From assembly GCA_051294375.1 (NCBI GenBank), contig CM119270.1, positions 2,393,273 through 2,457,272 of the forward strand: 64,000 nucleotides of DNA. Reading direction: 5' to 3'. The translations under genes and the position numbers were made by a program. The DNA comes from Paraspadella gotoi (Eukaryota; Chaetognatha). The notes below the pieces were generated by a model, which did not search any database, was not told where the DNA came from, and saw nothing but the letters and a program-made list of their open reading frames with translations. How positions within the stretch are numbered: the stretch's first letter is position 1; the number at the start of each line of letters is the position of its first letter. Of this stretch, positions 22,530-35,700 are shown piece after piece.

Positions 22530-22695
22530 CGATTTAGATTAGAAATCGGTCGGTTTTGGAAATGAGAGCGATTAAGATTAGAAATGGGTCGGTTTTGGAA
22601 AAGCGAACGCGAGCGAGCAAGATTAGAAATGGGTCGGTTTTGGAAAAGATAGCGATTAAGATAAGAAATGGGTCGGTTTTGGAAAAAAGAGCGCC
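22530..22695. repeat. Tandem repeat, unit ending GGTCGGTTTTGGAAAA
   Basis: Four copies of AGATTAGAAATGGGTCGG plus TTTTGGAAA, spaced 36-50 bp. Confidence 0.9.
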
Positions 22696-22743
22696 CTGTG
22701 GCAGCAAGACTTAAAGCTGCCTCACTGCTGTCCGTCCTCAGCC

Positions 22744-22947
22744 TCGTCTCAATGGCTGAGCAGGCTAAATCATCTCATTCCATCCGTGCGTCCCGGGTTC
22801 AATCCCCGGTTCTGGCTTAAATGTGACGGTGCCGGTATAAACATGCCAGTGACAGGAGGCGGTCACTGAGGGTCCGCAGCCCCTACGCCAGTTGGTGAGA
22901 TACCCCGCGCCCCGGGTATCACAGGCTATCCTCCCGTTGCCATAGCC
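22744..22947 (+). mobile_element. tRNA-derived SINE, family S2
   Basis: ATGGCTGAGCAGGC (A box) and CCGGGTTCAATCCCCGG (B box) form a clear tRNA-like head, followed by the S2 body and the CCCGTTGCCATAG end. Confidence 0.8.
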
Positions 22948-23240
22948 CATTATTTTTCCTTATTTCTTTGCTATCTTAATATTTTTTCGTCGGATTTTTA
23001 TCCTATATACTCCTTCATTCTTTATTCTCCTTCTCTCTTTAACACTTCTACCCTTTTTCTCTTTCCTCCTCCTCCTCCTCCTACTCCTCCTCCTATTCCT
23101 CCTCCCTCCTAATCCTTCGCTTCAGCCTTCCAGCCCGAAATTAGCCTTTGCCCGGGGCCGACTCGGAGCCGGGGCGCGGCCGAATGCGGCGCCTGGGCTG
23201 GTGGGGGCACTTCACCAACCGATAGGTTTCCCGTGAGAAG

Positions 23241-23388
23241 NNNNNNNNNNNNNNNNNNNNNNNNNNNNNNNNNNNNNNNNNNNNNNNNNNNNNNNNNNNN
23301 NNNNNNNNNNNNNNNNNNNNNNNNNNNNNNNNNNNNNNNNNNNNNNNNNNNNNNNNNNNNNNNNNNNNNNNNNNNNNNNNNNNNNNNN
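23241..23388. other. Assembly gap, 148 N
   Basis: Run of N after a GC-rich, CpG-dense 90-bp stretch (23140-23240). Confidence 1.
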
Positions 23389-24360
23389 ATTTTTGCGATT
23401 GTACGCGGGAATGACTTTGAATTGAAATGGCAAATTTGGGAAGGGCCATGTGAATGTGTGAGGGCAGGATTCACGGTTCGCCGTTCACTGAATGATATGG
23501 AGTGGAAATGGCATGCTGGGCTTGCTCTTGGAATAAAATTGGAACGAAGTAAATGGCATGGTGGAAATGCGGACAAAATGGTACGATGGAATTTCATGGT
23601 GAAAAGGCAGAGTGAAACGGCATGTTTAGATTGCACGGTGATGAGGCATGGCATCTGCATGGCATGCCTAGTGAAACAGAAATACACACGAGTCTTCTCA
23701 TCAAACGAGATTTTTTTTTTCTCTTCCCACGTTCCTCTTCTTTTCCCGCCAAAATCTTTCTCGAGACCAAATCAAGTTCATCGGATTTTTTTCTTGGCGA
23801 CTTAATTATCTTTTTTTAGTCTTTAAACTCTTTTTATTGATTTTTTATATTCGGTGTGCTATACTATCCCATTCTATCTAATTCCATTCTATCCCCGTCT
23901 CCAAGAAATCGTTGTTTTATTATCTTCTCATTTTTTCTTACTTGTTCTTTCTTTCTTCCTTTTCCTTCTTTTAGTCTTACATCATTCCGTTTTTCTGTAA
24001 TAATTTCTTTCTATTTCTTTTCTTAATTTTTCTCTTTACCTTCTTGCTTTCTTTTTTCCTTTTTTTCATACACACCTTTTTATTTCTTTCTTTCCAACTT
24101 TATTTTGTCTTTCGTTTATCTCATCTTTCTTTTTTCTATGCTTATCTTCATTTTGGTTTCTTTCTTTCCTTCCTTCTCTCCATCTCTCTTTCTTTCCTTC
24201 CCCTTTTCCCTCATCTCACACACCCCCCCTTTAATACTTCACGTTCACTCTTCCTGAGTGAGAAGCAGAAAAACAAGAAATCGTAATTTACGTCGTCTTC
24301 AGCGAAAAAAAAGTTGAAGCCCTCGTAAAAAGTTCACAAAACAAAAGACTGGCGGGGTGG
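23389..24360. other. Intergenic; GGAATGGCATG-type degenerate repeat then T-rich tract
   Basis: At 23400-23670 GAAATGGCATG-like words recur irregularly. The 190-codon open frame through the gap covers them and is unlikely to be coding. From 23800 the plus strand is T/C-rich. Confidence 0.5.
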
Positions 24361-24362
24361 GG

Positions 24363-24363
24363 A

Positions 24364-24420
<57 letters not shown>
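24363..24420. repeat. (GA)n microsatellite
   Basis: GA units with one AAGA interruption. Confidence 0.97.
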
Positions 24421-24424
<4 letters not shown>

Positions 24425-26119
24425 GAAATGAATTGGAGAGTAAAAACAAATAGGCCCTTGAAGGGAATCTCAACTTGTTGTTTTGGAACCAAGAGAAAGA
24501 ATACCGACGACCGGCAGATCGACCGACCGACCAACGTTTCTGACCCCAAACGGGTTTTGTTTTCTCCCCGAGAGAAAGAGATCCCTTTAGAAATTCTCCG
24601 CCCTTGCCCCCGCGTTGCCCAAGCCTATAAAGATTCTAATTGCCCAGAACTTTGACTTAATTCGCGCTTCTTTTTAGTTTAGACATCGGAATCTTTAATA
24701 TTTTTTTGAATTGGCCTAAATAATTGTTTGTTTAATTAAGGTCTTTGACATTTATATTTATTTTTATTTAATATAACCTGATTTAATGACAATAAACTGC
24801 ACTGACATAGGAAAAGTTAAATTCTGAGCAAACAAAACGACTCAATGGAAATTTGAAATAAAATGTAGTACGTATCCTAGAATTGAATTTCAGTACTTAA
24901 CGATTGGATGGCACACTACGATAATAACTCTTAATGACTATTGACACTAAATGACACCCTGGTGGCACTGAAATGACAAAAGGGTATATGTTTATCGAGA
25001 AGAATGAAAAAATATTAATGAAGAATAAATGTGATAATAATGAAGAATGATTCATATTTTATTACAATATCTTTTCATTGTGATCTCAAACCTCAAACGA
25101 TCTTTGTCGCTCACTCTCTATCGTGTTCCGACATAATCCCCTTTTGTAATCGTCTCAACATTTAGCCGAAAGATAAGTTCCTTTTAACCTGTTCCCCCGG
25201 GGGTCAGACTTTAAGGGTAAGTTTTTAAGGGTGAGGCTCCTTCCATCTGCGCGGCTCGAAAGAAAATAAAAACTTACTCGATGGAAAGAAGAGATTTTTA
25301 AAAGGGTCACAAGGGAAGGGGGCGACTCCATTAAAAAAAAGGGGGAGCCTCATAAAACAGGAGATATGGCGCGGTCATGAGGCGACATGGTGACATGGTG
25401 ACATGGTGTGCGGGGATCGATGTACGTGACTTTGTGAAGTTATCTCGGTTCCAGATGGAATTTGAGATTTGTGAATCACTTGGAAGTTGGAGAAAGGAAA
25501 TTTTAAGTAAAACGTGATCCTCTCGTCGGTTATCAGTTATTTTCACCGCATTGTATCTTTATTGTATTTAATAATGACGATTCCATCTAAGGCCAGCGCC
25601 ACTCATCTCTCGATCTGATTCCATCAGATTTTGATTAAACTTTATTTCATTAGGTTACAATCAGTTCCATTTAATTCTATTCATTTCTATTCGGTTCCAT
25701 TTGGATCCATTGATTTTCATTCGATTCCAATCAGTTCCATTACCGTTTGGTTCCATTCAGTTCTATTCGGTCCTTCAAGCTCCTGCGATGACAGAAGGAA
25801 GTTCTGGAAAAAGATAATAATTAATTAGATTATATGTATTTCAAAATTAAAATAATAAAACTAGAAGATTTATTTTTAAGACATTTAAAATTTGAGATAA
25901 AAAGAATTATTTATATGTTTATAAACCAAGTATAACGATGTTGTTATTATTTCTAGAAAGTGAGGCTGTCGTTAACGTCGCATCTTTTCTCAGAAATTCG
26001 TCGCGGAGAAATAAAAAGATGGCGCCGATTGCGAATTCGAGGAGCAAAACAAAAGCACAACATTTCGAGACATAAAAACAAAGGAACAATATTGCGATAC
26101 ATAAAAAGAACGGCGATAA
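24421..26119. other. Intergenic; degenerate ATTCCATTCG repeat at 25650-25775
   Basis: AT-rich spacer without a supported gene. At 25650-25775 a 10-bp TTCCATTCGA-type unit is repeated about twelve times. ACATGGTG is repeated three times at 25385-25408. Confidence 0.5.
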
Positions 26120-26690
26120 AAGGAGAGACGATGAAGAAGACGATGACAAAGACGATGACGACGACGAGGACAAAGACTATGATAAAGACGATGACCACGA
26201 CGTGGACAAAGACGAGGACAACGACGATGACGACGACGACGATGACAACGACGATGACAAAGATGATGATGATAAACAACGATGAAAAATGATGATGAAG
26301 GAGATGTCGACAACGACAATAGTAAAAAAAGATGACAACAAAGATGATGACAAAGACGACGCAGATGAAAACGACGACAAAGACGAAAACTACGATGACA
26401 AAGACGTCTAATATGACCATAACGAAGACAAAGAAAAAAGACGACGAAACATGGACAAAGACATCGCAACGATGAGCCGATGATGTAAATGTTGATGACA
26501 ATGAAGAGATGACAAAGAGGACGATTGTTAAGAAAAAAAAAAGACGATAAAGATGAAAAAGACCAGTAATACAAAGACGATGATGACGAAAAAACTAAGG
26601 AAATGACTTGAACGATGACGACGAAGACGACGACGGCGAAGACGACGACGACGACGAAGACGACGAAGGCGAAGACGACGATTATTCCAA
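26120..26690. repeat. Degenerate (GAC)n tract
   Basis: GAC/GAT/AAC triplets over about 570 bp. All long frames here are repeat translation. Confidence 0.95.
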
Positions 26691-26715
26691 GAGTTTCTCG
26701 CCACATTTACGACGC

Positions 26716-26812
26716 AAGTCTCTCTGTCTCTCTCTCTCTCTCTCTCTTCTCGTTACTCTCCTCTCTCTCTCTTCTCATCTTCTCTCTCTCTTCTCGTCTC
26801 TCTCTCTCTTAC
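26716..26812. repeat. (TC)n microsatellite, interrupted
   Basis: TC units with TTCTCGT and TTCTCAT interruptions. Confidence 0.95.
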
Positions 26813-27179
26813 TCTGTCCATTCTCTTTTCTCCGCTAAACCTTAATAATGAAATACATAAAACAAACCAAGGGGGAAGCCTCTTCCAGACATGTCGCGCG
26901 GTTTGTTTGATTGGAAGACAGAAAATTTCGATTTCCCCGCCCCCCGCTCGTCTCCCGACCGCCCCCTCTCCCACAAAAAAAAGGAGCTGGAAATTCTTTT
27001 TTTTTCTTTTGACGAAAAAAAATTGGAAATTCGTTGGATTCAATTAAAAATGTTTTATAACGTAATTAGTACAATCAATGTAAAATTATGCAATCACTCA
27101 ATACAACAAGTTATTTTATCCTCGTGAGCTTTGGAATAGGCTCTCGTGGTGTCCTTCCTGTCCTTCTACATGAGATATA

Positions 27180-27951
27180 AGATAAAGATTAAGATAGATG
27201 ATAAAGATAAAGATAGAAGACATCACTTTTCAATCATCGACGTCATCGCGAACTTAATCACCTAAATAAGCCTCATAGCTAACCCCGAACCTACTCTTTG
27301 AACTTAAAAACTCAATTATGGCCGAAATGGGCCATGTCTTGGAAAATAAGGCCCGATTTTCATACTTTTAATACCTCTACAGACGTCACACACACATGCA
27401 CACTCACGCAAAACAAGTCACACCTCCAGAGACGCGTCTTTCTCCGAATACGACGCAAACAAGAGAAGGAAAATTATGTTTACCCCTGGAGGTGAAAAAA
27501 AAAAGATCGTTGCAAATCGAGTATGAATATGAGAGAAATAATTTCAGCTGGAAAACAAGAACCGGCCGGTTGGAGGTTTCGCACCGCAGTGACTTACGGT
27601 GTTGCAACGGTGGCTCTGGAAATAGCTCAATCCATTACTCTACTACTCTACATACTACATACTACACAGTGTACAGGCACTGCAAGCTGCAACTGGCTTC
27701 ACTGACTTTTCAGATATTGAAATAAAAAAAAGTGTTGATTAGAATCAAAAGTATAAGTGAGAATTCCGTATTCTCTCTTTTCTCTTCTCTTTTCCTCTCT
27801 TCTCTTTCCTCTCTTCTCTTTCACTCTCTTCTCTTCCCTCTCTTCTCTATCCCTCTCTTCTATATCCCATTCTTCTTTCCATCCTCTCTCTTTTCTCTCT
27901 CCTTTTCATATCTTTATCCATATCCCCCTCTCTCCCCTCTCACTCCTCTCC

Positions 27952-28012
<61 letters not shown>

Positions 28013-28375
28013 ATCTCTCTTCCCCCCCACCCTATCTCATTTCGCCTCTCTCACTTCTCTCCCTCTTCTTCTCCTCCAACAGCAACCAATGAACATTGGT
28101 CCGTCTCAATTTCCTCCCCCAATTCATTTCTCCGCTTTTCTCTTTCCAAACTTGACGCCCACCGTCTTCTCACAGAGTTCCCGTCTAACCCCTCACCACC
28201 ATTTAACTCACTCCCCCCTCACTCCGCCCCCCCACGATGTCTCCTATCATTAGACACGAAAAATCTTTTAATTGAGGAAAAGAAAAACAAAAAGTAAAAC
28301 TCGAGTCTCGTGGGTTTTTATTCCGACTCATTAATCGGGAGATTTTTTTGGTCGGGGGTCCCAGTCTCTGACGGA

Positions 28376-28429
<54 letters not shown>

Positions 28430-31400
28430 AGAGAGAGAGAGAGGGAAACGAAAATACATAATAAAGAAAAATGAAATATGAAAATGAGTAACAAGCTGCA
28501 AAGAAGGAGAATGGGAAGAGAGAGGAGGAAGAGAGGAAAAGAAAAGAACCAAAGCAGAGTTGGAGGAGAAAGAGATAAAAAGGGCAAAGGGAAGAGAGAA
28601 AGAGAAAGAAAGAGAGAGAAGAAAAAAAGAAGAAGAAAAGAAAAGAAGAAAAGAAAAGAAAAGAAAGAAAGAAAAAGAAAAGAAAAGAAAGACAAGAACA
28701 AGGTTAAAAAATGTCCTTCTCTTTCCTCTATTAAGCCTAAAAAGTTGAAAAATTTAAAATACATATGAATATTGATGAACACTATTGTACACTATTTACA
28801 GTAAAAGACTTATTTCGACCCTTTATTTTTGTAATTTTGTTATTGCAGTTGGCAACTCGCTTTCTCTGTTCGTTTGCGATGTGTACAAAAGTTGTACATT
28901 CATACGAACCTATCTTAACTTCCTTCTGAGTCTCAGTAATTCCCCGCGATGCCAAAGAGGGCGCTGAGGACGACGCAACCCGGATTCAACGTTGCGGAAA
29001 AACGAATCAGAAGACGCCTGCGCCATCTGAATTGAGATGGCAACGTTTTGATGCCACCGTCTTCAATTTTGCCATCACAAAAACTTTGCCATTAAGCAGA
29101 CGAGTCTTCATTGCTAATTTACCATCATTGGCATTTTCAAAAGGGTCAATATCTGCGTCGTTTGTTCCAAAGGCAAAGATTTTGCTACGTGAAAGTGGCG
29201 TGTCATCATCTGATCCTCAATTGGTTATGCATGCCAGGCATTAATGGTTATGGTGGCTATGGTTGGTCATCATGGTTATGGTGGCTATCAATGGTTTATT
29301 GGGGCATCAATGGTTATGCTGCCATCAAATGGTTATGGTGGCATCCTCCTATTGCTTAAATGCAAAACCGAAAAACGCGTGGATGTGTCTCGAATGGGTT
29401 TGCTTCGAAGCTCTGAAGATGGCAGACGGTGCAAGCGGCAACTTCAGTACCAAGGGCCGAAATCTCCGGGTGGAAACGATGCCATTGTTGGAATTGGTGC
29501 CGTGTCAGAGGGTATCCGTATGGTTCTATGGCTTCTATCGGTGCCATCAGTGACATTTGGTGCCATGAGTGCCATTGGGGCGTGCATGGGGCAGTCCGAG
29601 TTGCGGGCCGGGATTTCGGTGGGAGGAGTAGGCCCGGTGACAGTTTCGAGAAGTCAGCGAAGCGAGAGAAAAACAAAACATTCGTGTCAATGGAGACGGA
29701 GGAGAAGAGGAGGAAGGAGGAGAGGAAGAGGAGCAGAAGGAGGAAGTGTAGGAGGAAGGGGAGAAGGAGGAAGAAGAGAAGGAGGAAGAAGAAAAGGAAG
29801 CAGGGGGAGGAGGAAGAGGAGGAGAAGGGCAAGGGGAAAGAGGAGAAGGAGGAGGATGAAGGTGAGAAGGAGGAGGAGGGAGGAGAAGGAGGAGGAGGGA
29901 GCCAAGAGGAGAAGGAGGGTAAAGGCATTGGTGAGAAGAGGCGGAGGCGTAGATGAGGAAGAGAAGGGAGCCAGGCAGAGATTGAGAAAAGGGTGAGGAG
30001 TTATTGAGAAAGAGAAAAGCAAAGCTTTGCTTTTTTTTTTTAGGCATTGATTGGAAAGAGGTAAGAAAGGCTTGCTTTGAGAATGTAAATCTTGAATATA
30101 TATAATAATATATATTTGCCGTCGAACGGTGGGGCTGAGGAGAAAAAAATATATTTTTCAAGGGACATAGGAGTTTCTAAACATGGAATTGATACAACGT
30201 ATTAAATAAACCAAGCATTTAATTTCAATCAAATTAAGTTTGCCTCCTCATTTTGGTGAGGCTGTATCAGATGATCAATCTTGTCTTTTGGTCTTATTTA
30301 TTTCCCTATTTTGTTCGTCTAGTCAGCTAACTAAACTTGCTCGCTTGCATGCTTTGTTGCTTCCTATTCCTTTCTTTACAACTTTGTCCATTAATTGATT
30401 ATTCAGTTGTATATTTATTAATTATTTATTCATTCATTTCATTCTTCTTTTCTCCTTATTTGGTATTTTAATTTTTTTTCTTCTTAATTATTGTTTCTTT
30501 ATCATTATATGTTTGCATTTCGCCTATACAATTAAACGTAGCAAAAATATTAAAATCAAGTAGAATCAAATTCGAATAGTAGATTCATGAACAGGCTTGT
30601 ACCTGTGAACAATTTCGCATACGCCTTATATTTCTATGGGCAATGATGATTATTTAATTTTTTTTTTTTTTTAATTTTTTGAAAACTGTAGTATCATGTA
30701 TAAATAAATATGTGGCGTATGCGAAAATTGAGAAATTTTTTAAAAAAATTTATATATCATTGTTCATTAGTACAAGACTGTTCATGAACTATTTAATTTT
30801 GATCTGCAACTTTCACAATTACACCACTGCCTTATGTAGTACAATTCTACAACCGTCCGGCTTTAGGCTCCCACTTGGTACTAAAAGAAACTCCTAACTT
30901 ATCAAAATAGCGGTTTTCCTCCATTCTTCGGTATTCGCTGCTCGGTTTTTTTTTTTTATTTGCAAAACAAGATGGCGATTAGCAATTTCCAGTAAATATT
31001 TGAAATCTTTTATAAAATATTTAGAGCTGGGGGTTGTAGAATATACTCGTCTGCGAACTCGACTTTTTCTTCTCTCTTATCCTTAGGGAGGTCAAATATG
31101 ACAATATGTGACTCATTAAGGGCATAGTAAGATTTTTATATTTAACTGTTGAATTAAAATATCTAAAGTGAGGAACGAACAACATTATACTATGAAACAT
31201 TTATGTATAAAAAAAATTTCTAATAAATTTTTACAATTTAACGCAGTAGGCCATATTTATACTATACTACTGATGAATTGGTACAACCAGATATAAAAAT
31301 TTCCATTCATTTAATAAAGTAGAGTATACGGTTGCCCCTACTTTGGACAGGACTTTCGGGTGGTTGTAATTCGGCCTCCAATCCACTCTTACAGAGATAA

Positions 31401-31502
31401 TGACATACGTACAGGGTCCCTCGAGCTTTCAATCAAGAACTCTCTCCAACAAGTCTCGCTATTCAACGGTCCCAAGTACCATGGCTTTCCCCGTCCTATC
31501 AA
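27180..31502. repeat. 4.3-kb unit, copy 1
   Basis: This segment recurs at 31528-about 35700, inverted at about 35700-40124, and at 40150-about 44650. It contains in order a unique 300-bp part, a CT-rich tract (27770-28060), a GA-rich tract (28375-28700), a block open in several frames (28850-29690), a GGA-rich tract (29690-29990) and AT-rich DNA. The copies differ mainly by single-base insertions and deletions. It ends at a gap of exactly 25 N, so duplication by assembly is likely. Confidence 0.9.
28970..29690 (-). CDS. Possible coding segment in the 4.3-kb unit (uncertain)
   Basis: Minus-strand reading of copies 1 and 2 gives protein-like stretches such as SKIFAFGTNDADIDPFENAN, GKLAMKTRLLNG and GIVSTEISALGTEVAACTVA, interrupted by stops or shifts that differ between copies. 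Between them is an 18-bp minisatellite reading TITIDA on minus or INGYGG on plus. Because every copy is indel-ridden, I cannot fix frame, strand or exon borders. It may be non-coding. Confidence 0.2.
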
Positions 31503-31527
31503 NNNNNNNNNNNNNNNNNNNNNNNNN
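31503..31527. other. 25-N gap
   Basis: Exactly 25 N, a fixed-size placeholder of the kind left by long-read gap-filling tools. Similar sequence lies on both sides. Confidence 1.
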
Positions 31528-32320
31528 GATTAAGAATAATGATAAGAATTAAAGATTTAAAAAAGAATCAAGAAATAGACATCACTTTTCCAATCATGAC
31601 GTCATCGCGACACTTAAATCACCTAACTAAGCCTCATAGCTAACCCGAACCTACTCTTTGAACTTAAAAACTCAATTATGGCCGAAATGGGCCATTCTTG
31701 GAAAATAAGGCCCGATTTTCATACTTTTAATACCTCTACAGACGTCACACACAACATGCACACTCACGCAAAACAAGTCACACCTCCAGAGACGCGTCTT
31801 TCTCCGAATACGACGCAAACAAGAGAAGGAAAATTATGTTTACCCCTGGGGTGAAAAAAAAAAGATCGTTGCAAATCGAGTATGAATATGAGAGAAATAA
31901 TTTCAGCTGGAAAACAAGAACCGGCCGGTTGGAGGTTTCGCACCGCAGTGACTTACGGTGTTGCAACGGTGGCTCTGGAAATAGCTCAATCCATTACTCT
32001 ACTACTCTACATACTACATACTACACCAGTGTACAGGCACTGCAAGCTGCAACTGGCTTCACTGACTTTTCAGATATTGAAATAAAAAAAAGTGTTGATT
32101 AGAATCAAAAGTATAAGTGAGAATTCCGTATTCTCTCTTTCTCTTCTCTTTTCCTCTCTTCTCTTTTCCTCTCTTCTCTTTCACTCTCTTCTCTTCCCTC
32201 TCTTCTCTATCCCTCTCTTCTTATCCCATTCTCCCTTTCCACCTCTCTCTCTTTCCTCTCTCCTTTTCATATCTTTATCCAGTATCCCCCTCTCTCCCCT
32301 CTCACTCCTCTCCCTCTCTC

Positions 32321-32381
<61 letters not shown>

Positions 32382-32775
32382 TCTCTTCCCCCCACCCTAT
32401 CTCATTTCGCCTCTCTCACTTCTCTCCTCTTCTTTCTCCTCCAACAGCAACCAATGAACATTGGTCCGTCTCAATTTCCTCCCCCAATTCATTTCTCCGC
32501 TTTTCTCTTTCCAAACTTGACGCCCACCGTCTCTCACAGAGTTCCCGTCTAACCCCTCACCCACCATTTAACTCACTCCCCCTCACTCCGCCCCCCCACG
32601 ATGTCTCTTCATTAGACACGAAAATCTTTTAATTGAGGAAAAGGAAAAACAAAAAGTAAAACTCGAGTCTCGTGGGTTTTTATTCCGACTCATTAATCGG
32701 GAGATTTTTTTGGTCGGGGGGTCCCAGTCTCTGAGCGGATGGAGAAGAGAGAGAGGAGAGAGAAGAGAGAAGAGA

Positions 32776-32816
<41 letters not shown>

Positions 32817-35700
32817 GGAAACGAAAATACATAATAAAGAAAAATGAAATATGAAAATGAGTAACAAGCTGCAAAGAAGGAGAATGGGGGAGAGAGAGAG
32901 AGGAAAAAGAGAGAAAAGAAAAGAACCAAAGCAGAGTTGGAGGAGAAAGAGATAAAAAGGGAAAGGAAGAGAAGAGAAGAAAAGGGAAGAGAATAGAAGA
33001 AAAGAAAAGAAAAGAAAAGAAAAGAAAAGAAAAGAAAAGAAAAGAAAAGAAAAGAAAAGAAAAGAAAAGAAAAGAAAAGACAAGACAAGGTTAAAAAATG
33101 TCCTTCTCTTTCCTCTATTAAGCTAAAAAGTTGAAAAATTAAAATACTATGAATATTGAACACTATTGTACACTATTTACAGTAAAAGACTTATTTCGAC
33201 CCTTTATTTTTGTAATTTTGTTATTGCAGTTGGCAACTCGCTTTCTCTGTTCGTTTGCGATGTGTACAAAAGTTGTACATTCATACGAACCTATCTTAAC
33301 TTCCTTCTGAGTCTCAGTAATTCCCCGCGATGCCAAAGAGGGCGCTGAGGACGACGCAACCGGATTCAACGTTGCGGAAGAAACGAATCAGAAGACGCCT
33401 GCGCCATCTGAATTGATGGCAACGTTTGATGCCACCGTCTTCAATTTTGCCATCACAAAACATTGCCATTAAGCAGACGAGTCTTCATTGCTAATTTACC
33501 ATCATTGCCATTTTCAAAGGTCAATATCTGCGTCGTTGTTCCAAAGGCAAAGATTTTGCTACCGAGTGCGCGTGTCATCACTGATTCAATGGTTATGCTG
33601 CCATCAATGGTTATGGTGGCATCAATGGTTATGGTGGCATCAATGGTTATGGTGGCATCAATGGTTATTGGGGCATCAATGGTTATGCTGCCATCAATGG
33701 TTATGGTGGCATCCTCCTATTGCTAAATGCAACCAAAAACGCCGTGGATGTCTCGAATGGGTTTGCTTCGAAGTCCTGAGATGGCAACGGTGCAAGCGGC
33801 AACTTCAGTACCAAGGGCCGAAATCTCGGTGGAAACGATGCCATTGTTGGAATTGGTGCCGTCAGAGGTATCCGTATCGGTTCTATCGGTGCCATCAGTG
33901 ACATTGGTGCCATGAGTGCCATTGGGTGGCATGGGTGCCATCGGTGGCGCCGGATTCGGCGCCGGGATTTGAAAGTCAGCGAAGCGAAGAGAAAAACAAA
34001 CATTCGTGTCAATGGAGACGGAGGAGGAAGAGGAGGAGGAGGAGAAGGAGGAGCAGAAGGAGGAAGTGTAGGAGGAAGGGGAGAAGGAGAAGAAGAGAAG
34101 GAGTATGTAGCTAGGAAGGATAAGTGTAAAGGAACAGAAGAGACTACGAGGTGAATGGTGCAGAATAGATATACGAAAAGTGAGAGAAAGCGCCTAAGTT
34201 TCGAATATAAGGAGCAGCACCGATACGAAGTGAGAGGTAACTGGATATAATAGGAATGGTATATTATTGCTAGAAGACCTCTTTACAGGGTGAGTTGTCA
34301 AAACTAAGTTCGAAATTATAATGAATTTAAAACTAATGAAAACCCCATAAAAATAATGAAAATTAAGGATTCTTTTAGTGATCTGAAAAGAAAAAAGGCT
34401 AATTTGTACTATAGTAAGACTTTGTAGAGTGGATTTTGAGGAAATAGAGGAGAAGAAAGATATAATTATTTCACGTATAAATGATTGCTTCACTGATCCT
34501 CTACAAGAACATGCAGCATTAGACCAAGATAGCGTGATCAAAATAATATTCACGCACTATCAGCCTAACGTAATGTAATATCTTACTTTCACGCACAAGA
34601 AGACGGTGTAATATATAGTATAGTGTAAGGAGAAAGCAGGAGTTCAAAAAAAGATAGAAGAGACACTGGGTGGAGTATAGAAGAAGGACTGATTAACGCA
34701 AAAACGTCTATATCTTAGTCACGATTAATAAAATAGATACGATCTTAAAAATAATATCAAAAATAGCAAGCGATCTTTTAAATTAAGTTTAACTACAATA
34801 TAAACAAACTCGGCTTTAGTACTCAAAAAAAAAATCACCAACTAAGATATTCCAATATCAATAGCAATAATAAACAACATTATCACGCTAAGGCTCCTCC
34901 GCCGAGATGCATATCAAATAATCAAAACTCTTATTAACATATGCCCCTCCACCCCCCCCCGGAAACATCACAGTGTAATAAACTAGTGTAAAAACACACA
35001 GACGAAAAAACAACACAATCATCCTGAAAAAATAACTAAACCACTAAAAAAGCAAAAATATATCGCAAAAACAAAAACACATGGACCTGTAACCCAAGCC
35101 GATACATCAGAAAAAAGATAATATAAAAACGTAAGTACCATGTATAAATAAATTATGCGTACAAAATGAGAATATAAAAAATATATTATTCATTGTTCAT
35201 AGTACAAGTCGTGACATGATTTGAATGGGCATGTTCTTTCACTAAAGATTTTTCCACAATGTTGACGCCGATACTCCTACGATTAAAGCCGGAAACCTTC
35301 TAATACAATACAACGAGATCTTATCCAACATAGTTCGCCGTCCGAATGTCCCACCAATCGTACTAAAATCGATTATAAGAAATAAATCAACGAAACAAAG
35401 ATCACATGAGACTTTCTATTCTTGCGTATTACGTCCGGACTTCTCCACAAGATAGTTCAACGCCCGCGAAAAATCGATACACCCATAAAAATCATACTAA
35501 ACAAGTCAACTACATCATAGTGAAAAAACTTCTCCCAAAGCTACGTGTCGCATCAGATTCCTCTTATCTGGTTTACAGAATTATGGACAAATTGCGCGTC
35601 TCTAGATCATAGGTAACGGGATATTTGACCCTTTCCCCTATAATATATTGAATCTAGAAAATGTAGCATTGTTGAAAATCATTCCTCCTTTTGTATAAGC
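31528..35700. repeat. 4.3-kb unit, copy 2 (error-rich, forward)
   Basis: Follows copy 1 in order: GGCCGAAATGGGCCATTCTT near 31680, CT tract 32130-32380, GA tract 32745-32815, AAAAG tract 33000-33080, minisatellite 33594-33720, and CCATGTATAAATAAAT near 35140. Quality falls after about 34100, where similarity to copy 1 becomes patchy. The right border is approximate. Confidence 0.85.
33594..33720. repeat. 18-bp minisatellite ATCAATGGTTATGGTGGC
   Basis: Seven units in copy 2, cleaner than the counterparts at 29240-29345 and 42355-42480. It is open in all three plus frames and in at least one minus frame. Confidence 0.9.

Noticed and set aside
23109-23805. 190-codon open frames spanning the 148-N gap
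   Set aside because: About 50 codons are N, and the remainder covers irregular GAAATGGCATG repeats.
25953-26706. Val/Ser/His-rich 182- to 238-codon minus frames
   Set aside because: They translate a degenerate GAC/GTC tract; all frames are open for the same reason.
33000-33080. CRISPR-like regular repeats (AAAAG units)
   Set aside because: A simple pentanucleotide microsatellite in a eukaryotic genome; no spacers.
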